This document shows, piece after piece, positions 34,432 to 45,100 of a DNA stretch of 64,000 nt; position 1 is the first letter of the stretch, and each line of letters starts with the position of its first letter. The notes beneath the pieces were generated by a model, which searched no databases, was not told the origin of the DNA, and was given only the letters and a program-made list of their open reading frames with translations. The translations under genes were made by a program, and so were the position numbers. Origin of the DNA: Vicia villosa (taxonomy: Eukaryota; Streptophyta; Magnoliopsida; Fabales; Fabaceae); assembly GCF_029867415.1 (NCBI RefSeq), contig NW_026705231.1:186001-250000 (forward strand). The letters are read 5' to 3'.

Positions 34432-36112
34432 CTTTTAATTAGAAATGGAAACGCCTAATATCAGTTTAATAAGTAGTGGGGAACTAGCACATTAAATGCA
34501 TTTTCATCATTAAAATGTTTCCCTACTCCTCTATGACACGTGGATTGAAGCAACTAGTTAGGGATGGCGCTGCTTATAATACACTCGAGTTTACTCGGAA
34601 TTGTTTACGTTTCTAAGGGGAAAATCTAACTATTGATTTTGTAATTTCTCTTTGTAGCTGATATGGTTCGTTACTAACCTTCGCCTATATATATGGGTTG
34701 GTGAGTATAAAGAAAACTTTTTACAATCCTTGAAAGTCAGTTTTCCTTCACTGTCTTATTAGCAAGTGTCAACCTTTCTCCCCCCCTTAAATTATTTTTC
34801 TAATAGATACATCTCCTCACTTAAATCTTTTACCTTTCTCCATTACTTTTGCTTCCCAAAACTTGCATTACTAGGCAACCTTCTTCCCTCCAAATTTTAC
34901 CTTTAACATTTTCTATTCTTTGGTCAAAGTGAGTGATGACACTTGGTCATTATATAATATTTACGACAAAAAATTGAACAAATGGGTGTAATTATGATCA
35001 AAAGTGAAGCCAAAGTATGGAAGAAGTGAGCAAATATAACCAAGAGGAATAAAGTTGAGACTTAGTGAAAATTTGAATAAAAAGGGAGAAAAAAAGGATC
35101 TTTTCCACTGGTTTTCTCGTGCTCGCAACACTCTCATCGGGGGCGCGATAAAGTCGAATCGGGGTCACGATAATGTGTAACATGATCGCGATGACGTACG
35201 TGTCTGACACACAAAATATTCTAAAAATAGGGATTTTCGCTACTTTTTTTAGGATTCTAAATTAGAGATAGAAAGAGAAGGGAATGACCTTTTGGAGCAC
35301 GATTTTGGAAAGCATTAGAGTCATCGGAGAGTTTATTTTCCATAGTTTTTGATGAATACTTCTTATCAACTCATGGTAATTGTTAATTTTACTATGAGTA
35401 GCTAAGTTATTTTATATAAGATCTTTCAAGATGAACCTAATTGTACTTATAGGACCATATGATTGTTTGGAATTATTTGAAGGTCTTTATGTTAGTTATT
35501 ATTTAATTGTCCTTTTGTTCATTGCTTTTTGTGTGTTGTTGAGCGAACGTATCGATATCATATGAGTAGGGATTATTGACCGTAAGTCTATCGATCTGAA
35601 CTAGGACAATTATTCAAATTAGTAATTAATTAGGAATAGGTAATTATAAGTTGTGGCTTTTGAATTAACAAACTTAGAAATGTCTGATTTAACCCTGAAT
35701 TGACATAAGGAATTAGGGGCTTATTGTGTAAATTAGTGAGTTGTACACCAAAAAATTGGGTGCGGTGGTCGTGTTAATTCACCGTAATATTAGAACATAA
35801 TTATTCTTCATATTATACACAATTCATCAACGGGTATAATTAGGGGATTTGAATAAACATCTAATCGCTTTTCATCATCAATTTTGCTCTGACAAATTTC
35901 TCATCTTATTTTTGTAATCAGGTCATTGTTGTGAACCCCCCATATTTGGTTTGGTGCAAAGCTACTAAGTTGTTATTTGTTTGTTAATGTGAGGTTCATA
36001 TTCGATATTGATACTGATCAACCCAAAAATCGAAAGAACAACGCGCGTTATTCATAAAGTGAAACGAGAATCACTACAATTCATGGAAGAACCAAAATAA
36101 TAAAGAGAAGAG
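34432..36112 (+). mobile_element. Probable Athila-like LTR and 5' leader
   Basis: No coding sequence. The text at about 35,000-35,940 has LTR character: a TATA-like stretch at 34688-34697 (TATATATATG), a GC-richer patch with CGCGAT repeats at 35150-35200, and the phrase ATGAGTAGCTAAGTT near 35394 that recurs in Athila-type LTRs. A C-run near 35936 precedes the leader of the gag region at 36113. Exact LTR limits and a primer-binding site were not identified. Confidence 0.4.
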
Positions 36113-37551
36113 TTGGCAGCTCCTGCCCGACAGACTTTAAGAGATTATTGCATGAGAACTAATGTTGGACATATATCATTAGGGTTTCAACCGACTAATC
36201 TTATAACTTTTGATATTAAAAATTTTGTACTTTCAGGATTGAAGGATAACTTGTTCAATGGGCAAGCAATCAAAGAACCTTGGGAGCATATTTCTATATT
36301 CTATGAGACACGGTTAATGTGCAAACTACCGAATGGTGTAACTGATGATCATGTAAAATTAAATTTTCTTGGTTTTTCCTTGATAGGTAGTACTAAGGAT
36401 TGGCTGCAATGCATCCAAAATGGTATTATTCAGACCTTAAAAGAACTAGAAGATAAGTTTTTGAGAGATAATGACCAAATGCTCAGTGTGTGGAAAGAAA
36501 AGTTGCAATTTCCAACTTTGATCAGGACGAGTCTGAGTCAATATCTGATACATGGGAAAGGTTCAAGTTCTATTCCATAAGTGTTTGAATCATAATATGA
36601 GTTCAATGGAACATATGACACATTTTATCAGTGGCCTGAAAACGCCAACAATAATGCTTATCGATGCCTCAGTCGGAGGTACATTGAGAGAGAAAAACTA
36701 ACAATGAGGTAAAAGCACTAATCTAAAGTATGTGTCAGAATGAATATCGCTCAAGTGATCGACCGGTGAAACAAAAGGTTGTTCTCGTAGTAGATTTGAA
36801 CACAACTTTATTAGCTTAGATGGAGGTATTTTCTAAACAGTTAGCTGCATCCCAACTAGCACAAGCAAATGTGAGTCAAATTCAAACATTAAAGTGTGAT
36901 TTTTGTGGGAAGGGACATGCAAATGAAAACTCTACTCCAGAGGTCAAGAGTGTTGAAGCTCAATATGGAAAATTTCAGAAGAATAATCCATATTCCAACA
37001 CCTACAATCCTGGTTATAAAGATCACTCGAGTTTCAAGTGGAGCAACAATCAAACCTTGAATGCTAATCAAGGAGTTCTACAAGTTCCTCAAGAACCTCT
37101 AAGGAAACCATCACCTTTAGAGGAAATTTTGTCCAACTTCAAGAAAGCAACTCGGTCGAGTTTTGAATAGGTTAGTAAAACTCAATAAGACGTGTTTAAG
37201 ACTCAAAGGGAAATGGCATAAAATTAAATCTCCATAAACAAGAACATTGAAGCTTTGATAAAGAACTTAGAGATGTAAATCGGGTAATTGTCTCGACAAA
37301 TGGCAGTCTAAGCTAGTTCAAGTGGGGGGATTTATAGGTAACATCGTGGATAACCCGAAAAATGAAATGTGCAAGGCCATTGAGTTGAGAAACAGTGTGG
37401 TACCTTCAAAACCAAAAGTGAGTGAGGAAAAGGAAGAATCGAGGGAAGTTTAGAAAAAGAGTGGAAAAGGAGTGGTAGTTGAAAAGGAGGTTGAGAAACA
37501 TTTTGACGGAGAAAAGTAAGGTGACTAGTGATGATGAAGTTAAAGGATACA
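36113..37551 (+). pseudogene. Athila-like (Ty3/gypsy) gag remnant, part 1
   Basis: Broken frames in order: 36113-36580 (MAAPARQTLRDY, LNFLGFSLIGSTKDWLQCI, LSQYLIHGK), then a frameshift into text encoding ERFK-F-KCLNH-type residues (36548-36700), then 36820-37170 with CDFCGKGHANEN (zinc-knuckle-like, final Cys lost), NPYSNTYNPGYKDHSSFKW and PSPLEEILSNFKKA. This order and the 'NPYSNTYNPGW' type signature belong to Athila-lineage Gag. Sirevirus 2 interrupts it at 37556; the frame resumes after 46391. Confidence 0.8.
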
Positions 37552-37556
37552 CTTTT

Positions 37557-38842
37557 TGTTAGAACAAGATTTGTTCTTATCAATTATCTTAGTTTTGATG
37601 ATAACAATAATATGAATTTTGCTTAAGATAATATGGTACTCTAATCCAATGCAATTTCCCTTTCAGGAAATATATAAAGAGTACGCATAATTCAGCGCTC
37701 AGAAGATGTGTCTCAAAAGGTTCAGCATGCAACATCAGAACATGGTCTGGCAAGACATCAGAAGATGGTCGAAGCAGAATCAGAACATGGGTCTATGGAA
37801 GCATCAGAAGAACATGAGATCAGAAGCACTGAAAATCAGAAGATGGTATCACGCTCAGAAGCACTTCAAGGTCAGAAGATCAGAAGATGCTGTGCACCAA
37901 GCTGTTTGACTCTGATGATATTCAAACGTCGTATTCACAAACATCAGATCAGAAGGAAGTACACGTGGCAGACTACGCTGACTGACAAAAGGAACGTTAA
38001 AGCTACTAAAGGCTACGTCAGTAGACACAGCGTGAACAAGGCTCGAGGTAGTTGACAAAAGCGTATAACATTAAATGCAAAGCTGTACGGAACACGCAAA
38101 GCATTAAATGCATTCAACGGTCATCTTCTCAACGCCTATAAATATGAAGTTCTGATGAGAAGCAAGGTTAACGATTCTGCACAAAATCAACTTATATCAA
38201 ACTTGCTGAAACGCTGTTCAAATCTAAACTCAGAATCTTCATCTTCATCAAAGCTCACTACATTGCTGTTGTAATATCTTAGTGAGATTAAGCTTAAACT
38301 GTAAGAGAAATATCACAGTTGTGATTATCGCTTTTAAGAAGCATTTGTAAACTCTTGAATTGATTACATTAAGTTGTAAGGAACTAGAGTGATCGGTTGA
38401 TCAGTATACTCTAGGAAGTCTTGGCAGTTGGCTGAGCAGTTTGTAACTAGAGTGATCAGGTTGATCAGAATACTCTAGAGGAAGTCTTAGCAGTTGGCTG
38501 AGCAGAAAGTCTTAGGAGTGAACTAAGCCTAGAGTGATCGTGTTGATCAGTAGACTCTAGAAAAAGTCTTAGGAGTGAACTAAGCAGTTGTTCCTGGAGT
38601 GATCAGGTTGTGATCAGAAGACTCTGGAAGACTTAGTTGCGGCTAAGTGGAAAACCATTGTAATCCGTGCGATTAGTGGATTAAATCCTCAGTTGAGGTA
38701 AATCATCTCTGCGGGGGTGGACTGGAGTAGCTTCGTTAACAGCGAACCAGGATAAAAATATTTGTGCATTTATTTTTATCGTCCAAGATTTAAAGTCACA
38801 CTTATTCAATCCCCCCCTTTCTAAGTGTTTTTCTATCCTTCA
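37557..38842 (+). repeat. Sirevirus 2 5' LTR
   Basis: 1,286 bp, TGTTAG...CTTCA. It has a TATA box TATAAAT at 38137-38143 in the U3 region. Downstream it has four CTAGAG/GATCA tandem units (about 38383-38650), twice as many as in Sirevirus 1. The C-run CCCCCCC near 38812 and TTTCTAAGTGTTTTTCTATCC close the LTR. Confidence 0.95.
38383..38650. repeat. Four palindromic tandem units in Sirevirus 2 LTR
   Basis: Units start at about 38383, 38447, 38530 and 38595, each CTAGAGTGATC...GATCAG.A.ACTCTAG (imperfect palindrome, about 32 bp) followed by an AAGTCTTAGGAGTGAACTAAGC-like spacer. The last unit is diverged (CTGGAGTG...CTCTGG, with both arms changed together). The same array is at +7,544 bp in the 3' LTR. 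Confidence 0.75.
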
Positions 38843-38844
38843 AT

Positions 38845-38856
38845 TGGCATCAGAGC
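38845..38856 (+). promoter_or_regulatory. Primer-binding site, Sirevirus 2
   Basis: TGGCATCAGAGC, two bases after the 5' LTR. It is complementary to initiator tRNA-Met with one mismatch, and intact. Confidence 0.9.
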
Positions 38857-38929
38857 GCCGGTTCTAAGGTGCAAGCACTTAACCGTGTTTAGAAAAGATT
38901 CAGGAAGAGAAAAACGCTTCATTTAAAAG

Positions 38930-40849
38930 ATGGTTGATGAAAGTGAAAGGACTATACCTACACCTGCATCTACATCTGGCTCTGCTGAGCAATACAACGG
39001 TAACAATGGTTATACTAGACCGCCGGTATTTGATGGTGAAAACTTTGAATACTGGAAAGATAAACTGGAAAGTTACTTTCTGGGTCTAGATGGTGATCTA
39101 TGGGATCTTCTGATGGATGGTTACAAACATCCTGTAAATGCCAGAGGCGTAAAGCTGTCAAGGCAAGAAATGAATGATGATCAAAAGAAGCTTTTCAGGA
39201 ATCATCATAAATGTAGAACTGTTTTGCTGAATGCTATCTCTCATGCTGAGTATGAGAAGATATCTAACAGGGAAACGGCCTATGACATATATGAGTCCTT
39301 GAAAATGACTCATGAAGGAAATGCTCAAGTCAAGGAGACAAAAGCTCTTGCCTTAATCCAGAAGTATGAAGCCTTCAAGATGGAGGATGATGAAGACATT
39401 GAAAAGATGTTTTCGAGATTTCAAACTCTTACTGCTGGATTGAGAGTTCTTGACAAAGGATACACCAAGGCTGATCATGTGAAGAAGATCATCAGAAGCT
39501 TACCCAGAAGATGGGGTCCTATGGTGACTGCATTCAAGATTGCAAAGAATCTGAATGAAGTTTCTCTGGAAGAGCTTATCAGCGCCTTGAGAAGTCATGA
39601 AATAGAGCTGGACGCAAATGAGCCTCAAAAGAAAGGTAAGTCTATTGCATTAAAATCAAATATCAAGAAATGCACTAACGCTTTTCAGGCCAGAGAAGAA
39701 GATCCTGAAGAATCAGAATCTGAAGAAGAAGATGAACTGTTCATGATTTCCAGAAGGCTAAATCAACTCTGGAAGACCAAGCAAAGGAAGTTCAGAGGCT
39801 TCAGAAGTTCAAGGAAATTTGAACGTGGAGAATCTTCTGATGAAAGAAGATTTGACAAGAAGAAGGTCATGTGCTATGAATGCAATGAGCCTGGACACTA
39901 CAAGAATGAATGTCCAAATCTTCAAAAGGAAAGTCCCAAGAAAAAGTTTCATAAGAAGAAAGGTCTTATGGCAACCTGGGATGAGTCAGAAGATGATTCA
40001 GAAGATGAGCAGGCCAACTGTGCGCTGATGGCGACAGAAGATGACGGATCAGAATCTACATCAGAATCAGATTCTGAAGAGGTATTTTCTGAACTTACTA
40101 GAGATGAGTTAGTTTCCGGTCTAACTGAACTTCTGGAACTCAAGTCTCAGATTAGTCTCAAATACAAAAAGCTGAAAAAGCAATTTGAATTTGAAACAAA
40201 GAAGCTTGAGTTGGAGAATTCTGAATTAAAAGAAAAACTTTTAAAATTATCCAATAATGTTGGATCTCCTTCTGATTCAGAAAAATCCACTCCTAGTCTG
40301 AACCATATTCTGAAAGAATATGATTTAAGTTTCAGAGAGTTCTTATCTAGAAGTATTGGCAGAAGTCAGCTAGCTTCTATGATATATGCTGTGTCTGGAA
40401 ACAAAAGAGTTGGCATTGGTTATGAGGGTGAAACCCCATACAAACTTGAACCTGTTGATGAAATGAAAATTACATACAAGTCATTGTATGATCAGTTCAA
40501 GTATGGCCACTCTCATGATATTAGGCACACCTCACATGCACAAAGTTTTCACATAACACACACTAAGAAGCATGTGACACAACCTAGGAAATATCATGAA
40601 ACTCACATTAAGAATTATCATGCTGTTCCTCTTATTGATTATAATGTCAAACCCAAGTTCAATCAGAACTTGAGAAAATCTAACAAGAAAGGACCCAAGA
40701 AGATGTGGGTACCAAAGAAAAAGATTATCTCTTTTGCAGATTCTCTTGATAACAAAGAAGACAACATTCAACATGACTTGACACCTGGATTCAAGTTGGT
40801 CTCAACACTTGAAGGGAAGAAAGATTGTCTTTCAAGTTCTGGTTCTTAA
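38930..40849 (+). CDS. gag: Gag protein of Sirevirus 2 (639 aa)
   Basis: Open from MVDESERTIPTPAS. Residues about 25-235 form the plant retrotransposon Gag domain (PPVFDGENFEYWKDKLESY, VKETKALALIQKYEAFKM, SLPRRWGPMVTAFK). A single zinc knuckle CYECNEPGHYKNEC has C315, C318, H323, C328. An acidic Ser/Glu segment follows, then a coiled-coil-like stretch (about 385-440) and basic linker RKSNKKGPKKMWVPKKK (near 590-606). In element 1 the linker leads into protease; here the frame ends after a short unrelated tail, so Gag is made as a separate protein. Expected to assemble cytoplasmic particles and package element RNA. Frame integrity over 639 codons contrasts with the broken gag of element 1. Confidence 0.92.
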   Translation: MVDESERTIPTPASTSGSAEQYNGNNGYTRPPVFDGENFEYWKDKLESYFLGLDGDLWDLLMDGYKHPVNARGVKLSRQEMNDDQKKLFRNHHKCRTVLLNAISHAEYEKISNRETAYDIYESLKMTHEGNAQVKETKALALIQKYEAFKMEDDEDIEKMFSRFQTLTAGLRVLDKGYTKADHVKKIIRSLPRRWGPMVTAFKIAKNLNEVSLEELISALRSHEIELDANEPQKKGKSIALKSNIKKCTNAFQAREEDPEESESEEEDELFMISRRLNQLWKTKQRKFRGFRSSRKFERGESSDERRFDKKKVMCYECNEPGHYKNECPNLQKESPKKKFHKKKGLMATWDESEDDSEDEQANCALMATEDDGSESTSESDSEEVFSELTRDELVSGLTELLELKSQISLKYKKLKKQFEFETKKLELENSELKEKLLKLSNNVGSPSDSEKSTPSLNHILKEYDLSFREFLSRSIGRSQLASMIYAVSGNKRVGIGYEGETPYKLEPVDEMKITYKSLYDQFKYGHSHDIRHTSHAQSFHITHTKKHVTQPRKYHETHIKNYHAVPLIDYNVKPKFNQNLRKSNKKGPKKMWVPKKKIISFADSLDNKEDNIQHDLTPGFKLVSTLEGKKDCLSSSGS

Positions 40850-40921
40850 ATCTGTTGAAGAAACTTTGTTTGTAGGAATTCAGAAAAGAAAGTTTATTAG
40901 TCTTGGAACCATCTGTTTTGT

Positions 40922-41164
40922 TTGTCTCTAAAGCATTGGTGTTTCATTCTTGATTTTTCTGATTGCTCTAAATGCTACAGAATATACAACATTGAAACAT
41001 TAATTGTGGACAAATCAGTAAACATCTGTTTTGATGATAAACTTGTTTCTGATGAAACAAAGAGCTTAAGAATTTCTGCAGATACAGTTTTATCTTATCA
41101 GAAGCTGCAGAACAAAGAAGTAAACCTCCAGAAGCTGTGTATATCAGAAGTAATCAGAATTTGA
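40922..41164 (+). pseudogene. Integrase C-terminal scrap in Sirevirus 2
   Basis: The short frame contains CYRIYNIETLIVDKSVN and ICFDDKL, matching GYRVYNTETLVVEESIN and IRFDDKL in the integrase-RT linker of element 1. Nothing before it (protease, integrase core) or after it (RT, RNase H) remains. It marks the internal deletion scar between gag and the env-like gene. Confidence 0.8.
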
Positions 41165-41480
41165 AGGCGTAAAATCTCTCTGATGTTTACAGCTGTCATC
41201 TATTATCTGATGATGAACACGTGTCTGTACGGTTTGTACAAAGCGTGCAGTTGAAAAGACGCCGACCTAGGTAACTGTATTAAATCATTTCATTTACTGT
41301 GTCCTCTCTCTCCTAATGTCAATTCTCATTAAATGCATATTGATTTCTTTTTAAATCTTTTAAATAACCCGCTTCATCTTCATTCCCATTTTTTCTCTCT
41401 TTCTCTCTCTGTTGTGCATTCACCTTGTTGCATCTTTCTTCAAACCCTAGTTCTTGATTTGATCACAAAGCATTATCATA
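41165..41480 (+). promoter_or_regulatory. Putative leader/internal promoter of the env-like gene
   Basis: This non-coding block is conserved with Sirevirus 1 (about 28180-27725, minus strand). Common elements are ATGAACACGTG, GACGCCG..CTAGGTAACTG, TCATTAAATGCAT, a CT-rich tract (TTTTTCTCTCTTTCTCTCTC in element 2) and AAACCCTAGTTCTT just before the ATG. A TATA-like TTTATATAC is seen in element 1 and TTTTAAATAA in element 2. CT-rich tracts and AAACCCTA (telo-box) are typical of plant 5' leaders. A promoter here is inference. Confidence 0.45.
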
Positions 41481-43931
41481 ATGAATCCATCCTCTCGTTC
41501 ATCAATCTCTAAAGATAGTATGACTTCCACACAGAACCGTTTAAGCAAAAATGATGCTCCGTTGAAAACATGCTTAATACCCACGAAAGAACTGGAAGTT
41601 CTATGTGAATCGGCTGTGGACATCAACAACCTTAAAGCAAATGGCTTTCAGTGTGATGCAAGAATCCTTGAGCAAGGATGGTCTAAATATCTTGATAGAT
41701 TGGTTGGTCCAATCTATCCTGAACTTGTAAAGGAGTTTTGGGTACATGCAACAGTTACCCCAACTGCCATCATTTCATTCGTGCTAGGGCATGAAGTGAC
41801 TATCACTGAGAAACTCATCAGAAAGCTGTACAATCTTAATGATGAAGAAGGTTGGTCTGAGTTTCAACCCCATACAGTTGACTGGACTTTAGTTGAAAAA
41901 CAAATCTCTACGGTTGTTGGAACTGATTCTCATTTTACGGGCAACTTAAAGCCTTTTTATAAAGTATGGGCTGAGATTATTCTGGGTTCTCTTCACCATA
42001 GAAAAAAGATGCGCTGCTCCTCCTACATCAGTCCGACTCACAAGTATACTCTTTTCTGCATTGGCAAAAAGATAGAGATCAACATCTCCCATATTCTATT
42101 TGAGAATCTGAAAACCTCTATCTTTGAGTCAAGAGAAGATGAAAGGGCGAAGTATCCTCATATTCCAAGAACAACCATTCCTTTCGGAAGGATGATTTCA
42201 GACATTCTGATTGAAAGCAAAGTGGTGGACCCCATCAGAAATCGTAATGCCTCGCATTTTCTTGGAGTAACTCAAGGTCCCATCTTCAATGGTGTTGATC
42301 TGTTCGGACTAGAAGTCATTAAGAATGTATCTGTTATGTGCACGAGCTTTCCTGACATTCTGTCTAGAAGAATTGCTGTTAAAGGGTTCATCTCTCTGTT
42401 TCATAAAGAACTTGATCAAGTTGTCAAGTTTTACTTGGAAGATTGCGTGAGGAAGCAATCGGATGTTGATCCTGCTTGGATCCGTGGCAGAGTACTTCCG
42501 TCTAAAGAGGATATTCTGAAGAAGGATAAGAAGGAACGACAGGCAAGGTTAAAAAGAAAGGCTGAAGAAGATGAGGCTGAAAGAGCCAAGAAGTTGAGGG
42601 TCACCTATGATCCTGACAAGGTGGACTCTAAAGAACGAAGAGATAAAAGGATCAGAGATTCCTTTCGCAGAACCAGATCTTCTTCTTCTTCTTCTGTACA
42701 AATCTTCAGAAATGTCCTTACTCCACCTCCTTCTGTCCCTAAACCATCTTTCCAATCACCTCCATATGAACCAAAAGTAAACTTCACTTTACAAAATCCT
42801 TCTCCATCATCCTTCTCCTCTCCCATTCTAAACCCCACACCGTTGAGCATTCTTCCACCAACTCCTTCTGATAATTTTCCCTCACCAATTCCCTTTACAA
42901 ATACTCCACCCTCTCCTCACTCCATCCCATCTGACACTCCAATTCTCTCAGATATCCCCTCCTCCTCAACCACCGCACCTCCACCTTCTATATCTCATCC
43001 ATTACCTACCAGAAAATCCCAACCCTACCGTCTTCTCTATCCAGACTGCAAATTTACCTTCAATCCGCCTGAACCTGAACCTTCTACATACCTGGAACTC
43101 TTCAGACATGAGGTGATTAGTAGTCTAGACCTTCTGAAGGATGCATTCCTAAATGGTCTGGATGATGTTTCTACAAGAAATCTCTGGAGAAGATTTCGCA
43201 AGGATTTTCAAGTAGAAGCAATGGGTGTTCAGAAAAGACTAGTGGCTGCTGCCCCTGGTTACCCTGGTTACCTTCTGGAGGAAGATAATGGTATATACTA
43301 CCATCCTCTCAGAAATTGTGTTGCTGCTGAGGAGAAGCCCTTTGTGGATGAATTGGAAGTATTGATACTGGCTGCTGCAATGGAAGCAAACCCATGCAGG
43401 GACATGGTTATCTGGATTCCTGAGTATCCTGTTCTGCTTGGAGACTTCAAGACCTTATTTGACTTTCTGAGGGAAAACCCTTCTAAGAAAGACCCTAGCT
43501 TGGTCATTCCAGAAGTTGTTGACCCACCAGAAGTTGAAGGTCCCTCTGCTCCAAGGAATCTAGCTGCCATTCTTCAGGCACTTGAGAATGGCGACTCGGA
43601 AATTCCTGCTGCAGAATATGGAGATGCTTCTATGCAAGAAGCAGATGCTGAAGATCATGTTGCTAAATCAGACCCTGTTGAGGACATCCCAGCAAATGAT
43701 ACTTCTATGGAAGCTGCAGATCATGTTGTCATTCCTGTGGTTGAAAGCGGTGAAGCTTCCTCTGATGAACCTTCTCGTCTTGCAAGGACTCTAGAAGCGA
43801 TTCAGAGGAGACAGGATGAGCAAAGCTCACTCAATGACAAGTATGATGTTTTCATTGAAAGGCAAGAAGGACACAACAACGATGTTAAAGAGATGCTGGC
43901 CAAGATCTTATCAAGACTAGGGCCATCTTAG
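41481..43931 (+). CDS. env-like ORF of Sirevirus 2 (816 aa), function unknown
   Basis: A single open frame in the position of env. Residues about 25-330 form a globular part with APLKTCLIPTKELEVLCES, VHATVTPTAIISFVLGHEV and KPFYKVWAEIILGSLHHRKK, resembling the plant 'putative transposon protein' domain found in Sirevirus env-like ORFs. Residues about 355-410 are strongly charged (KKDKKERQARLKRKAEEDEA) and probably helical. About 420-535 are Pro/Ser-rich. About 555-690 form a second folded part (FRHEVISSLDLLKDAFL, FVDEL, WIPEYPVLLGDFKTLF). Then come an acidic region and a C-terminal helix (IERQEGHNNDVKEMLAKIL). I see neither signal peptide nor membrane span, so a true envelope function is unsupported. 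Open over 816 codons in an element lacking pol. Confidence 0.88.
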   Translation: MNPSSRSSISKDSMTSTQNRLSKNDAPLKTCLIPTKELEVLCESAVDINNLKANGFQCDARILEQGWSKYLDRLVGPIYPELVKEFWVHATVTPTAIISFVLGHEVTITEKLIRKLYNLNDEEGWSEFQPHTVDWTLVEKQISTVVGTDSHFTGNLKPFYKVWAEIILGSLHHRKKMRCSSYISPTHKYTLFCIGKKIEINISHILFENLKTSIFESREDERAKYPHIPRTTIPFGRMISDILIESKVVDPIRNRNASHFLGVTQGPIFNGVDLFGLEVIKNVSVMCTSFPDILSRRIAVKGFISLFHKELDQVVKFYLEDCVRKQSDVDPAWIRGRVLPSKEDILKKDKKERQARLKRKAEEDEAERAKKLRVTYDPDKVDSKERRDKRIRDSFRRTRSSSSSSVQIFRNVLTPPPSVPKPSFQSPPYEPKVNFTLQNPSPSSFSSPILNPTPLSILPPTPSDNFPSPIPFTNTPPSPHSIPSDTPILSDIPSSSTTAPPPSISHPLPTRKSQPYRLLYPDCKFTFNPPEPEPSTYLELFRHEVISSLDLLKDAFLNGLDDVSTRNLWRRFRKDFQVEAMGVQKRLVAAAPGYPGYLLEEDNGIYYHPLRNCVAAEEKPFVDELEVLILAAAMEANPCRDMVIWIPEYPVLLGDFKTLFDFLRENPSKKDPSLVIPEVVDPPEVEGPSAPRNLAAILQALENGDSEIPAAEYGDASMQEADAEDHVAKSDPVEDIPANDTSMEAADHVVIPVVESGEASSDEPSRLARTLEAIQRRQDEQSSLNDKYDVFIERQEGHNNDVKEMLAKILSRLGPS

Positions 43932-44935
43932 ATTGAGTCTGTGGTGTTTCTTTCTTTTCTTTGCATCTGTTTTGTTTCTGTGCATCTGATCTTTTCATCC
44001 TGTACTTTTGTACCCATTGGTTGAACCTTAATGAAATCATCTTCTTCCTCCATGTGTTCTGTTTTATACATCTGAATTTTTTTATATATATTCTTTTTGA
44101 TGTTATGACAAAAAGGGGGAGAAAGATAAATGATAAATGATTTGATTAAATCTATCAGTTGCTGGGTAAAGGCTCCCACACATTCACTAACAAGAACTGC
44201 AAGTTCTATATGGTTTAAGTGTTTTGCAGGTACAGAGAAGTGAAGTGAATCTTCAAAGCAAACACTAGAAGCAAAACCATGGAAACTGAAGCAAGTTGAG
44301 TGCTGTCAAGCTTCAGAAATCAGAAGCAAGAAAGAAGAATGAATCAGAAGCACTGATAATAGAATTTGAATATCATTGTCTATCCTGTTATGACAAAATT
44401 CTATTTGCCCTGATACATATAATGTTATGGCTCTGATACATTATTTGCTCTGATACATGTTTTTAGCCTAAATGCTCTGATACATTTGGCTCTGATACAT
44501 ATCATGTATTTGAATATACATTTTATGTTCTAACTCGTTCATGCTGACTTTTGTCGTTTAGTTTTTGTTCTGTAACATTACAGGATGTAGAGATGCTCAG
44601 ATGATGCTCTGGTACATTCAACAATGTTCTGATACAAATCTAGCATGAAGTGATGTTGGTAGACATTCAAAGTTCTGAAGCTATCCGAGGGAAGCAGAAA
44701 TCAGAAGATGTGAATGTTCTAAAAGATCCAGTAATTCAAGTTCTGAAGCTGTCCTGAATGGAAGCAGAAGTCAGAAGCTGTGAATGTTCTGAAGATCAAA
44801 GAAATTCAAGTTCTGAAGCTGTCCAATGGAAGCAGAAGTCAGAAGCTATGAATTCTCTGAAGGCAGAAGCTTATATGATCGTCTCTACCGAAATAATCAG
44901 GGAAGTCTTTTATCAAAGTTCTTCGAGTATTTATT

Positions 44936-45100
44936 TCAGGGGGAGATTATTTATCTCAGGGGGAGATTGTTAATCTCAGGGGGAGACATATTCATATGCT
45001 TATGCTATAGCTGTGTAATTTGTCTTTTGCCGTCTACTCTTTCTGATCGCAAATTCATATCATTTATATATGTTTTTGTCATCATCAAAAAGGGGGAGAT
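44936..45100 (+). promoter_or_regulatory. Polypurine tract and three upstream PPT-like copies, Sirevirus 2
   Basis: CAGGGGGAGA copies at 44937, 44957 and 44977 precede the true tract AAAAAGGGGGAGAT (45087-45100), which abuts the 3' LTR. Spacing of the copies is a regular 20 bp. The region mirrors 25620-25800 of Sirevirus 1. Confidence 0.85.

Noticed and set aside
37706..38055. Open frames repeated identically at 45250-45599
   Set aside because: They are repeated because they are inside the two LTRs; no gene.
41481..43931. The 816-codon ORF as a cellular gene
   Set aside because: It lies between LTRs with a TSD, and a deleted relative is in the same place in Sirevirus 1.
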